23,609 bases of DNA. It comes from an uncultured Ruminococcus sp. GTDB lineage: Bacteria > Bacillota > Clostridia > Oscillospirales > Ruminococcaceae. The notes under the pieces were generated by a model that made no database searches, had not been told where the DNA came from, and was given only the letters and a program-made list of their open reading frames with translations. This document shows, one piece after another, positions 14,010 through 21,852 of this stretch. The position numbers and the translations under genes are program-made. Numbering within the stretch: the stretch's first letter is position 1; every line of letters begins with the position of its first letter. The stretch is taken from positions 1-23,609 of the forward strand of contig CALDFS010000205.1 of NCBI GenBank assembly GCA_937942105.1, given 5' to 3'.

Positions 14010-14727
14010 ATTCAAAAATGTCACATATACCTACCCCACCGGGCAGACCGCCTTGCAGGACGTCAATCTGAGAATTGACGACGGCGAGTTTGCATTTGTC
14101 GTCGGCTCCTCCGGCGCGGGAAAATCCACCCTTATAAAGCTTATCCTGCGGGAGCTTACAGCCACCCAGGGCGAGGTAAGCGTTAACGGCTATAACCTTA
14201 ACAAGCTGAAATCGCGCAATATACCCAAGCTTCGGCGCACAATCGGCGTTGTCTTTCAGGATTTCCGGCTTATACCCAACCTGACCGTATACGATAACGT
14301 TGCGTTTGCGCTGAGGGCTATAGACGCTCCCACAAAGTACATCCGCACACGTGTGCCCTATGTTATAAGCCTTGTGGGGCTTGCAACAAAGGCAAAATCC
14401 TACCCCAATGACCTTTCGGGCGGCGAGCAGCAAAGGGTTGCGCTGGCGCGCGCTCTTGTAAACGACCCCAAGCTTATAATAGCGGACGAGCCTACAGGCA
14501 ATATCGACCCCGAAAGAAGCTACGAGATAGTTGACCTTCTTCGCGGCATAAACGGCTGCGGAACAACGGTTTTGATGGTAACGCACCAGCACGACCTTGT
14601 TAAATACTACGGCGGAAGAATAATAAACATCAACACAGGCTCCATCGTTTTCGATGAAAGAATTCTCGGAATAGATGAAAGAATGCCCGAAGCATACGGA
14701 GGTCAGGATGAGAGTAGCGAGCTTTAA
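14002..14727 (+). CDS. ftsE: Cell-division ABC transporter ATPase FtsE
   Basis: A 241-residue ATPase that, with FtsX, powers activation of peptidoglycan hydrolases at the membrane. Walker A is GSSGAGKST (about 34-42), followed by the Q-loop in VVFQDFRLIPNLTVYDNVAF. The signature is LSGGEQQRVALARAL, Walker B is LIIADEPTG, and the H-loop His lies in MVTHQHD. FtsE features such as MVEFKNVTYTYPTG at the start fit. The C-terminal tail (about 15 residues beyond the fold) is acidic. ftsX begins 20 bases before its stop, indicating tight coupling. The spacing from AAAGGA to this ATG is long (14 bases). Confidence 0.97.
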   Translation: MVEFKNVTYTYPTGQTALQDVNLRIDDGEFAFVVGSSGAGKSTLIKLILRELTATQGEVSVNGYNLNKLKSRNIPKLRRTIGVVFQDFRLIPNLTVYDNVAFALRAIDAPTKYIRTRVPYVISLVGLATKAKSYPNDLSGGEQQRVALARALVNDPKLIIADEPTGNIDPERSYEIVDLLRGINGCGTTVLMVTHQHDLVKYYGGRIININTGSIVFDERILGIDERMPEAYGGQDESSEL

Positions 14728-15613
14728 ATATCTTGTAAAGCAGGGCTTTAAAGGGCTGTGGTTCAACAGAGTAAACACCTTTGCATCCTTCTGCATTATA
14801 ACCATATCGCTGGTAATGGTGGGACTTTCGGTTCTGGTATCAGCCAACATAACCCGAGTTATAGGCTCTATAGAAAAAAGAAACGAAATTATAGTAGTTA
14901 TAAGAGACGGCACACCCGACAATAACATAACCATTTTAGGCGAGGAGCTTAAAAAGAACGACAATATCTTTGAAATAAACTTCTACTCCAAAGAGGAAGC
15001 ATGGACGGAAATGCAGGCGGATATGAGCGAGGAGGAAAAAAGCCTCTTCCAGTACATCCAGAACAACCCCCTGCCTGACACCTATAAGGTAAGAATTTCC
15101 GATATAACCCAGCTTTCAAAAACGGTATCACAGATTTCGCAATTAGCCTCTGTTGAGCAGGTCAAGGCGCCTAACGAGTTTGCAAGCCTGCTTGTAAGCA
15201 TACGAAACGTCTGCACGATTATATTCACGTTTATAACGGCGGCGTTGGTTATAGCCTGCTTTGTTATAATTTCCAACACCACCCGCACCAGCGTTTATGC
15301 AAGGCGGCGCGAAATCAACATTATGCGCTATGTAGGAGCATCAAAGAGCTTTATAAGGATACCTTTCTTTGTTGAAGGGTTGGTAATAGGAATAATCGGC
15401 TCTGCGGCAGCCTTCTTAATGACATGGTTTGCATACACCGAAATCTATCAGATTTTAACCGACTATTTAAGGTCGTGGTCATTCATAACCACATCCGGGC
15501 TGATTCCGTTTATGGATATAGCCCTTATCACCGGCATAGGATACCTTTGCTGCGGCGTTGTTATATCATCGTTCGGAACGGTAATATCCACAAGAAAGCA
15601 TCTCAACGTATAA
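14708..15613 (+). CDS. ftsX: Cell-division protein FtsX
   Basis: A 301-residue membrane protein with the FtsX topology. A cytoplasmic N-terminus (FKYLVKQGFKGLWFNRVNTFAS) is followed by TM1 (about 24-46), a large extracellular loop (about 47-165) with EEAWTEMQ and NPLPDTYKV, and three further helices near 175-195, 220-245 and 265-290. It transmits ATP hydrolysis by FtsE to extracellular hydrolases such as PcsB or CwlO in known species. The ATG at 14708 is preferred: GGAGG (14698-14702) lies five bases before it. An upstream in-frame start at 14675 would add 11 residues inside ftsE. The first M23 gene starts 12 bases after its stop. Confidence 0.96.
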   Translation: MRVASFKYLVKQGFKGLWFNRVNTFASFCIITISLVMVGLSVLVSANITRVIGSIEKRNEIIVVIRDGTPDNNITILGEELKKNDNIFEINFYSKEEAWTEMQADMSEEEKSLFQYIQNNPLPDTYKVRISDITQLSKTVSQISQLASVEQVKAPNEFASLLVSIRNVCTIIFTFITAALVIACFVIISNTTRTSVYARRREINIMRYVGASKSFIRIPFFVEGLVIGIIGSAAAFLMTWFAYTEIYQILTDYLRSWSFITTSGLIPFMDIALITGIGYLCCGVVISSFGTVISTRKHLNV

Positions 15614-15625
15614 TAGGGGAAACCG

Positions 15626-16927
15626 ATGAAATCCAAAGAATTATTCCGGCGCGCGATAACCTTATTGACCGCCTGCGCAATCTCTATAAGCCTTTCGGTG
15701 TATTCCGGAACGGCGGTTATAAGTGCCGATTCCGAACAGACCCGGCTTGAGAACGAGCTTAATGACATCAAAAAGAAGCAGGATGAGATCGACAAGGCAA
15801 TAAAGGACACCAAGGGCGATATCAGCCGCGAACAAGAGAATCAGGAAAAAATCGACGAGCAGATAAAAACCACCGAGGAATATATAAGAACCCTTACCGA
15901 GCTTATAAAGGAGTATAACTCCCAAATCGAGGGGCTGGAGCTTGACGTTGCGGCAAGGCAGGCTGAAATTTCCGACGCCGAAGCTTTAATAGAGCAGGAG
16001 CGGCAGGAAATCGAAGACAGCATTCAGGTATACGAAAAGCAGCTGAGGGCTATGTATATATCCGGTGAGGATTCATATGCCGCAATACTTCTTGGGGCGA
16101 ACGACTTTTTTGATATGCTTATGAAGATGGAGCTTGTAAAGCGCGTTGCAGGGAGCAATAACGAGCTTATTGAGCATCTTATGTCCTTAAAGAACAGCTA
16201 CGAGCAGAACAAGGCAGACCTTGAAGATAAGGTGACAGGCTTGGAAAACGCCATAGCCGAGGTTGACGGCAAAAAGACTGAAGTCGAAGCCCTGAAAGCC
16301 GACTGGGATGCTCAGCTTGATGACCTGAACGAGCTTCGCAGCCAGAGCAAATCCGTCATAAGCGAGCTTGAGAAACAGCGCAAAGCTTATGAGGCGAACA
16401 AGGACGAGCTTGAAAAGGAAGCCGACGAGATAGAGGAAGAAATTCAGGAGCTTATCCGCAAGGCGGCGCGCTCGGAATATATAGGCGACCTTGAACCCGG
16501 CACATTCCTGTGGCCTTTGCCGGGATATCCCACAATAACATCGCCCTATGAGGAGCGCTGGGGAACCATGCACTATGGCATAGATATCGCCGGAGCGAAC
16601 GTTAAAGGCGCAGAAATCACTGCGGCAAATTCGGGCGTTGTAATAAAGGTAAACAACAGCTGCACCCACAACTACTATAAGGAAAAATCCTGCGGCTGCG
16701 GCGGAGGATTTGGCAACTACTGCATTATCGACCACGGCGGCGGATATACCACCCTTTATGCCCACGCGACCGAGATAACCGTTAAAGAAGGGCAACACGT
16801 TACCACCGGGGACGTTATAGGAACAGTCGGCTCGACCGGCTATGCCATGGGCTACCACCTTCACTTTGAAGTAAGAGTAAACGGCGAAAGGAAAGACCCC
16901 GAAAGCTTTAATCTCTTGCCATATTAA
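15626..16927 (+). CDS. Secreted coiled-coil M23 peptidase, PcsB/CwlO/EnvC-like (copy 1)
   Basis: A 433-residue exported protein. It has a signal peptide (basic start, hydrophobic 10-25, cleavage near 34), a long charged coiled coil (about 38-285) with the helical stretch TDGLELD-type repeats and a hydrophobic break near 140-180, then a C-terminal M23/LytM domain. Zinc ligands are intact: His316 and Asp320 in HYGID, and His413 in HLHFEV (His411 is the other conserved His), so it should be an active endopeptidase rather than a degenerate EnvC. A four-Cys insert (CTHNYYKEKSCGCGGGFGNYC spans about residues 349-370) is unusual. Being 12 bases after ftsX, it is the probable FtsEX-controlled hydrolase. 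AGGGGA precedes the ATG. A paralogue follows 106 bases downstream. Confidence 0.92.
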   Translation: MKSKELFRRAITLLTACAISISLSVYSGTAVISADSEQTRLENELNDIKKKQDEIDKAIKDTKGDISREQENQEKIDEQIKTTEEYIRTLTELIKEYNSQIEGLELDVAARQAEISDAEALIEQERQEIEDSIQVYEKQLRAMYISGEDSYAAILLGANDFFDMLMKMELVKRVAGSNNELIEHLMSLKNSYEQNKADLEDKVTGLENAIAEVDGKKTEVEALKADWDAQLDDLNELRSQSKSVISELEKQRKAYEANKDELEKEADEIEEEIQELIRKAARSEYIGDLEPGTFLWPLPGYPTITSPYEERWGTMHYGIDIAGANVKGAEITAANSGVVIKVNNSCTHNYYKEKSCGCGGGFGNYCIIDHGGGYTTLYAHATEITVKEGQHVTTGDVIGTVGSTGYAMGYHLHFEVRVNGERKDPESFNLLPY

Positions 16928-17033
16928 AACAAAAGCCTTTTGTAAAGATTTATACTTTGTTATAGGATATCCTGTGCGGAAATTATACAAAATTTTCGCG
17001 CAGCGACCGATATAATGAAATGAAAGGATACCG

Positions 17034-18335
17034 ATGAAGTACAAAAGATTTATAAAACGCGCCGTGGCATTTGTAACGGCGGCAGCAATTTCAATAAGCA
17101 TGGCGGCATATTCCGGAACTGCTTTTGTCAGCGCGGATTCAACTCAGGCCCAGCTTGAAAAGGAGCTTAAGGAAATTGAAAAGAAGCAGGATGAGATTGA
17201 CAAGGCGATAAAGGAAACCAAGGGCGATATCAGCCGCGAACAAGAGAATCAGGAAAAAATCGACGAGCAGATAAAAACCACCGAGGAATACATAAGAACC
17301 CTTACCAACCTTATAGCGGACTATGACACCCAGATAGACGGTTTGGAGCTGGACGTAACCGCCCGGCAGGCGGAAATTGCCGACACCGAGGCTCTTATCG
17401 AGCAGGAAAAGCAGGAAATCGACGCAAATATATTGATATACGAAAAGCAGCTGAGGGCTATGTATATCTCCGGCGGGGACTCATACGCTTCGATTCTTTT
17501 AGGCGCTACAGATTTCTTTGATATGCTTATGAAGATAGAGCTTGTAAAGCGAATCGCAGGAAGCAATAACGACCTTATAGACAGGCTTTTGACCATAAAG
17601 GACAATTACGAGCAGGACAAGGCTGACTTAGAGGACAAGGTAACAGGCTTGGAAAACGCCATTTCAGACGTTGAAGGCAAAAAATCCGAGGTTGAAGCTT
17701 TACGCGTCACATGGGACGGTCAGCTTGAAGATTTAAACGCCCTTTACAAGGAAAGCAAGGCACAGATAAGGGAGCTTCAGAAGCAAAAGGAAGCCTACGA
17801 AGAAAACAAGGAAGAGCTTGAAAAGGAAGCCGAAAAGCGCGAAAAGGAGATCGAGGAAATTATCCGCAAGGCTTCACGCGCGGAATACATGGGCGACCTG
17901 CCACAGGGTACCTTCCTTTGGCCTGTTCCGGGGTATTACGTTATAACCTCGGGCTATGGCTCACGCTGGGGAACAAAGCACTACGGAATTGACATTTCCG
18001 GCTCGGGCATTAAGGGCGCGGAGATAACTGCGGCGAACTCGGGCGTGGTTATAAAGGTGAACAACAGCTGCACGCACAACTATGGCAAGAGTAAATCCTG
18101 CGGCTGCGGCGGCGGCTTCGGCAATTACTGCATTATAGACCACGGCGGCGGATATGCCACCCTATACGGTCACGCGACAAATATTATAGTCAAAGAAGGG
18201 CAAACGGTCACCACCGGCGACGTTATAGGATATGTCGGCACAACCGGCTACTCCACAGGCTATCATCTGCACTTCGAGGTCAGGGTCGATGGGGAGAGGA
18301 AAGACCCGGAGAAGTTTAATCTGATTAAGAAATAA
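17034..18335 (+). CDS. Secreted coiled-coil M23 peptidase, PcsB/CwlO/EnvC-like (copy 2)
   Basis: A tandem paralogue of the gene at 15626, again exactly 433 residues, with the same layout: signal peptide, coiled coil, M23 domain. Zinc ligands fall at the same numbers (His316, Asp320, His411, His413) and the four-Cys insert is kept. Differences cluster in the coiled coil's second half and in the linker (DLPQGTFLWPVPGYYVITSGYGSRWG versus the copy 1 DLEPGTFLWPLPG form). A 90-base tract (17217-17306) is nearly identical to copy 1 while flanks differ. AAAGGA five bases before the ATG is the ribosome site. The 106-base gap holds a TATAAT at 17011-17016 without a good -35, so independent transcription is only possible. 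Confidence 0.92.
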   Translation: MKYKRFIKRAVAFVTAAAISISMAAYSGTAFVSADSTQAQLEKELKEIEKKQDEIDKAIKETKGDISREQENQEKIDEQIKTTEEYIRTLTNLIADYDTQIDGLELDVTARQAEIADTEALIEQEKQEIDANILIYEKQLRAMYISGGDSYASILLGATDFFDMLMKIELVKRIAGSNNDLIDRLLTIKDNYEQDKADLEDKVTGLENAISDVEGKKSEVEALRVTWDGQLEDLNALYKESKAQIRELQKQKEAYEENKEELEKEAEKREKEIEEIIRKASRAEYMGDLPQGTFLWPVPGYYVITSGYGSRWGTKHYGIDISGSGIKGAEITAANSGVVIKVNNSCTHNYGKSKSCGCGGGFGNYCIIDHGGGYATLYGHATNIIVKEGQTVTTGDVIGYVGTTGYSTGYHLHFEVRVDGERKDPEKFNLIKK

Positions 18336-18413
18336 GCTTTTGGCAATGATATTTTAGCTCTTTGAATTTCATTACTGAAATCTCTACTTTTACAAAAAGG
18401 ATTGGTGATAAAT

Positions 18414-18989
18414 ATGAACATCTGGCACGACGTTGCACCCGAAAGAATCACTCCCGAGGATTTTTTGGCTGTAGTCGAAATCGAAAAGGGCAGCAAGAAG
18501 AAATACGAGCTTGACAAGCAGACCGGGCTTATCCGTTTAGACAGGATTCTTTACACATCCACCCACTACCCGGCAAACTACGGATTCATCCCACGCACCC
18601 TCGCTGACGATGGCGACCCGCTCGACGTTCTGCTTTTATGCAACGAGCCATTGCACCCGCTTGTCTTGGTAGAGTGCTACCCGATAGGCGTTATCACCAT
18701 GCTCGACAACGGCAAGAACGACGAAAAGATCATAGCCATTCCGTTTGAGGACCCCAACTTCAACGCCTACCGCGGAATTGAAGCCCTGCCCAGCCATATC
18801 TTTGCCGAAATGAAGCACTTCTTCTCGGTATACAAGCAGCTGGAGGGCAAGGAAACCGCCGTCAACGAGGTTATGGGGCAGAAGGAGGCCGTAAGAATCA
18901 TCCGCGAGTGCATCGACAGATACAATCAGGTATACGGCGCAAAGGGTGAATCCTCAAAGTCCAGAAAAGAGGACAAGGTAAAGGTCTGA
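18414..18989 (+). CDS. ppa: Inorganic pyrophosphatase, family I (soluble)
   Basis: Hydrolyses pyrophosphate to phosphate, pulling forward activation reactions such as tRNA charging and polymer synthesis. The family signature D-G-D-P-L-D occurs at 66-71 (DDGDPLDVLLL), with YTSTHYPANYGFIPRT before it and IPFEDPNF containing further metal-binding acids after it. The 191-residue length fits the family plus a short basic tail (SSKSRKEDKVKV). Many Firmicutes use family II enzymes instead, so family I is worth noting. The ATG at 18414 follows AAAAAGGATTGGTGAT; TTG 18402 and GTG 18405 lie within this ribosome region and are disfavoured. It shares the strand with the M23 genes and the S41 gene. Confidence 0.95.
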   Translation: MNIWHDVAPERITPEDFLAVVEIEKGSKKKYELDKQTGLIRLDRILYTSTHYPANYGFIPRTLADDGDPLDVLLLCNEPLHPLVLVECYPIGVITMLDNGKNDEKIIAIPFEDPNFNAYRGIEALPSHIFAEMKHFFSVYKQLEGKETAVNEVMGQKEAVRIIRECIDRYNQVYGAKGESSKSRKEDKVKV

Positions 18990-19057
18990 CGCACTAATCG
19001 CGCATTATCGCGCACCAATCGCGCAGGAATCCCGAAAAAACAAGGAGGTAAAAGGCT

Positions 19058-20257
19058 ACGAACAGGAAAATATCCCTCGGACTTGCGATATCGCTTATGG
19101 CGATAGCCGCCGCAATAACCTTTATAATTTCAACAAGCTATTCCATGAACCTTTATAACGGTCTTGTCGCGGATGTTCAGCAGCGTGCCGAGATGTATAC
19201 CAAGCTTGAGCAGATAGATACCTATGTCCGTGCCTATTACAACGGCTCTATAAACGAAGACAAGCTGATTGAATCCCTGGCTCAGGCATACATAAGCGTT
19301 TTAGGCTCGGACAGTGCAGAGTATTACGACGCCGAGGCTTACACCCTTTACAAGGAGCATTTAAGCGGCACTCACTTAGGAATCGGCATCTATGCCGAAG
19401 AGGTAGGCGGCTGCCCCTGTGTTACCGACGTTCTGGCGAACAGCCCCGCTGCGGCAGTGGGGGTCAGTATTGGTGACAGTATCGTTGAAATAAACGGTCA
19501 GAGTGTTATAGAAATGGGGTACGACAAGGCGTATTCCATGCTCAGAGCGGAAAACGGCACTCCCTTAACCATCACCCTGAGGTCGGGGGGAGAGGATAGA
19601 ACGGTCGACCTTGCCAGCGTTCAGATGACTGTGGCATCCGTTAAGACTGATAACTTCGACGGCTACGGCTATATAAAGGTCTACGAATTTTCGGAAAGAA
19701 CCTACCAGCAGTTCATGGCGGCATATTCAATGCTTCTTTCCTCAGCAGATACAAAGGGTCTGATAATAGATTTGCGCAACAACAGCGGCATGATATTCGA
19801 GCCGGTGTTCAACCTGCTGAATTCCTTACTTCCGCAGGGCGCGACGCCGTATATCTCAACCGCCCTTTCCGGGGAGGAGACGAGCGCCGACTCCGCTTCG
19901 GGAAACTATAACACCAACCGCCCGATAACCGTGCTTGTAAATTCAAGAACAAAGGGTCCCGCAGAGCTGCTGGCGGCATCGCTTGCGGATAACTGCGGTG
20001 CAAGAATAATAGGCTCGCAGACGGCGGGAAACGCCCAGCTCCGCGAGACTTACGCCCTTTATGATAATACCGCCATCAGCCTGCCGATAGCAACACTGAA
20101 GGCTCCGCAAACCCAGTTCTCGGGAACGGGCATAAAGCCGGAGTATGAGGTAACAATGCTTGCTGATACCGAGGTTGATCTGATAGCTTTGGACAGCACT
20201 ACCGACGGATGTATAAAGAAGGCGATAGAGGTATTGTCACAGACTGCGGGGAATTGA
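19058..20257 (+). CDS. Membrane-anchored PDZ/S41 (CtpA-like) protein lacking catalytic residues
   Basis: The layout is of a C-terminal processing protease: N-terminal membrane anchor, helical cap, PDZ domain (GIGIYAEE through LTITLRSGG), then the S41 core with GYIKVYEF and GLIIDLRNNSG. The Ser-Lys-Gln triad is gone. Aligned with the SASASE...GKGTVQ motifs, the Ser position is Gly300 (TKGPAE), the Lys position Asn325 (TAGNAQLR) and the Gln position Arg329, with the normal 25-residue Ser-Lys spacing kept. It is likely a pseudoprotease, perhaps a PDZ scaffold. Start: AGGAGG (19043-19048) points to ACG at 19058, and frame-conserved TNRKISLGL gives a complete basic-then-hydrophobic anchor. No ATG/GTG/TTG occurs before ATG 19097, which lacks a ribosome site and cuts the anchor. 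The conservative start is 19097. Confidence 0.85.
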   Translation, partial: TNRKISLGLAISLMAIAAAITFIISTSYSMNLYNGLVADVQQRAEMYTKLEQIDTYVRAYYNGSINEDKLIESLAQAYISVLGSDSAEYYDAEAYTLYKEHLSGTHLGIGIYAEEVGGCPCVTDVLANSPAAAVGVSIGDSIVEINGQSVIEMGYDKAYSMLRAENGTPLTITLRSGGEDRTVDLASVQMTVASVKTDNFDGYGYIKVYEFSERTYQQFMAAYSMLLSSADTKGLIIDLRNNSGMIFEPVFNLLNSLLPQGATPYISTALSGEETSADSASGNYNTNRPITVLVNSRTKGPAELLAASLADNCGARIIGSQTAGNAQLRETYALYDNTAISLPIATLKAPQTQFSGTGIKPEYEVTMLADTEVDLIALDSTTDGCIKKAIEVLSQTAGN

Positions 20258-20259
20258 CA

Positions 20260-20595
20260 ATGAATGAGATATCCAGGCAACTCGGTCAGCGTATCCGCAA
20301 TTACAGAACCCAGAAAAAACTAAGTCAGGAGAAATTAGCCGAATTAGCCGACTGTCACCCCACCTATATCGGGCAAATCGAGCGCGGCGAGAAAAACGCA
20401 ACCGTTGAAAGCGTATCAAGAATAGCCTCGGCTCTTGGCGTTTCCCTTTCCAGACTGCTTGAAAAGCTCGGCAGGGATGATAAGTCCGACAACATCCCGC
20501 TGAAATGCTATGAATTTATCTCGACAAAAACAAAATCCGAGCAGGAGCGGCTTTATAATATACTTTTAGAGATAGACAGCTACAAATCAAAATGA
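20260..20595 (+). CDS. XRE-family transcriptional regulator
   Basis: A 111-residue Cro/CI-type DNA-binding protein. The helix-turn-helix covers about 8-65, with LGQRIRNYRTQKKLSQEKLAELAD, then HPTYIGQIERGEKNATVESVSRIASALGV (quoted as the two family landmarks SQEKLAELA and YIGQIERGEK). The C-terminal 45 residues (PLKCYEF to SYKSK) resemble the short dimerisation tail seen in SinR-like proteins. The ATG at 20260 begins two bases after the S41 stop, with GGGGAA upstream, so the pair is co-transcribed; earlier in-frame starts fall inside the S41 gene. Its target is unknown; it may autoregulate the operon. Confidence 0.9.
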   Translation: MNEISRQLGQRIRNYRTQKKLSQEKLAELADCHPTYIGQIERGEKNATVESVSRIASALGVSLSRLLEKLGRDDKSDNIPLKCYEFISTKTKSEQERLYNILLEIDSYKSK

Positions 20596-20610
20596 ATTTT
20601 TGCCAAAAAT

Positions 20611-20659
20611 AAAAATACCGCAGCGGCGGGGCATTTTCACCCGAACCGCTGCGATTTTT
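20611..20659. terminator. Bidirectional terminator between XRE gene and nudix gene
   Basis: CGCAGCGG (20619-20626) pairs with CCGCTGCG (20646-20653), flanked by AAAAAT (20611-20616) and ATTTTT (20654-20659). It serves the two convergent operons. Confidence 0.9.
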
Positions 20660-20674
20660 GTTAATCTGATTTAC

Positions 20675-21235
20675 TTATTTTCCCAGCAAAATCTTTGCCT
20701 TAAGTATCGCCAGCTGAGTCTTGCTGTCGGGTATCTCGTCGTTCATGACCATCTCAACCGCCCTGTCAAAGGGAATCTTAACAACGTCCACAAACTCATC
20801 CTCATCAAGATGCTGGCTTGAAAAGCTCAGACCCTGAGCCATATACATATATATAACCTCGGTATCGTAGGCAACGGTGGGGTAGAGCTTGCCCAAGTAG
20901 GTGATCTTTTCCGCCTCGGCGCCGACCTCCTCTTTAAGCTCCCTTATGCCGCAGGTGAGCGGCTCCTCGCCCTTTTCGCGCTTTCCTGCCGGAATCTCCA
21001 AAAGAACCGACTTGAAGGGATAGCGGAACTGTTTTACAAACAGTATCTCGTTATTTTCGGTAAGAGGAAGCACGCACACTCCGCCGCTGTGCTCTATGAC
21101 CTCTCTTGTTGCCTTCTCGCCGTTTTCAAGCAGGACAGTATCCCTGTGAAGCTTGACTACTCTGCCGTCGAAAATCGGGGTGGTGTCGAGAGTTTTTTCG
21201 AACAAATGCTCTGCTTTTTCGTCCATTATATCCAT
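20675..21235 (-). CDS. Nudix hydrolase, ADP-ribose pyrophosphatase type
   Basis: A 186-residue Nudix protein. The box G-x5-E-x7-R-E-L-x-E-E-x-G runs from 84 to 106 and is complete. The preceding EILFVKQFRYPFKSVLLEIPAG is characteristic of NudF-type ADP-ribose pyrophosphatases, which cleave ADP-ribose to AMP and ribose 5-phosphate. The ATG at 21235 is supported by AAAGGAAAGG on the minus strand; a second Met three codons later is possible. lexA ends 22 bases upstream, so it is probably the third gene of the murC-lexA operon. ADP-ribose removal would fit with DNA-damage metabolism, but that link is inferred. Confidence 0.92.
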   Translation of the reverse strand: MDIMDEKAEHLFEKTLDTTPIFDGRVVKLHRDTVLLENGEKATREVIEHSGGVCVLPLTENNEILFVKQFRYPFKSVLLEIPAGKREKGEEPLTCGIRELKEEVGAEAEKITYLGKLYPTVAYDTEVIYMYMAQGLSFSSQHLDEDEFVDVVKIPFDRAVEMVMNDEIPDSKTQLAILKAKILLGK

Positions 21236-21257
21236 CTTAATAAGCCTTTCCTTTCAA

Positions 21258-21851
21258 TCAGTCGATATATCTTAAAACGGCAACCACTTTGCCTAAAATC
21301 GAAACCTCGTCCACGATTATGGGCGGCATAGTGTCGTTTTCGGGCTGGAGCCTGTAATGACCGTCCTCTTTAAAGAAGCGCTTTACGGTGGCGTCGGTGC
21401 CGTCCACAAGTGCTACTACTATCTGACCGTTCTCAGCAGTCGTGGTCTGCTCGACGATGACTGTATCGCCGTCCAAAATGGCGGCGTTTATCATCGATTC
21501 GCCCCTTACCTTTAAGGCAAAGAGCTTGCCATCATAGTGCTTAAAGGATTTAAAGCTTATGTATCCTTCGATATCCTCGATGGCGGTTATCGGCTGACCT
21601 GCCGTAACCGTTCCCAGAACCGGAACCTTTATGTTGTTATCATCCCCGGCTAAGCGGATGGCTCGGTTTAAATTGTCCCCCTTGCGCTCGATTAACCCAG
21701 CCTCCACCAGCTTGCCTAAGATTCTGTGAACGGTGGAGGTCGATTTTATCCCCAGCTCCGCACATATTTCGCGGACGGACGGCGTAAAACCGTCGCTCGC
21801 ACGCTGTTTGACGAATTCGTAAACAGCCATATCCTTTTCATTGAGTGCCAT
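21258..21851 (-). CDS. lexA: LexA SOS repressor
   Basis: A 197-residue LexA. The winged helix-turn-helix includes GFTPSVREICAELGIKSTSTVHRIL (landmarks PSVREI and STSTVHRIL). The self-cleavage site is Ala84-Gly85 in TVTAGQP, the nucleophile Ser119 lies in RGESM and the general base Lys157 in ATVKRF; all are intact. RecA filament-stimulated cleavage would derepress SOS genes. The ATG at 21851 is chosen: it starts one base after the murC stop, and an upstream start at 21890 would overlap murC. Sitting downstream of murC makes lexA dependent on the murC promoter, where a LexA box is visible, so autorepression would include murC. Confidence 0.95.
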   Translation of the reverse strand: MALNEKDMAVYEFVKQRASDGFTPSVREICAELGIKSTSTVHRILGKLVEAGLIERKGDNLNRAIRLAGDDNNIKVPVLGTVTAGQPITAIEDIEGYISFKSFKHYDGKLFALKVRGESMINAAILDGDTVIVEQTTTAENGQIVVALVDGTDATVKRFFKEDGHYRLQPENDTMPPIIVDEVSILGKVVAVLRYID

Positions 21852-21852
21852 A

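Noticed and set aside
13996..14964. Long antisense open frame (322 codons) over ftsE and ftsX
   Set aside because: It mirrors strongly supported genes on the other strand, has no ribosome site and encodes no recognisable domain.
16928..17033. Separate promoter for the second M23 gene
   Set aside because: TATAAT at 17011-17016 is present but no acceptable -35 lies at the right distance, so it is mentioned only as a possibility.
16187..17101. Long antisense open frame (304 codons) over the first M23 gene
   Set aside because: It arises from the codon bias of the sense gene and has no homology-like motifs.
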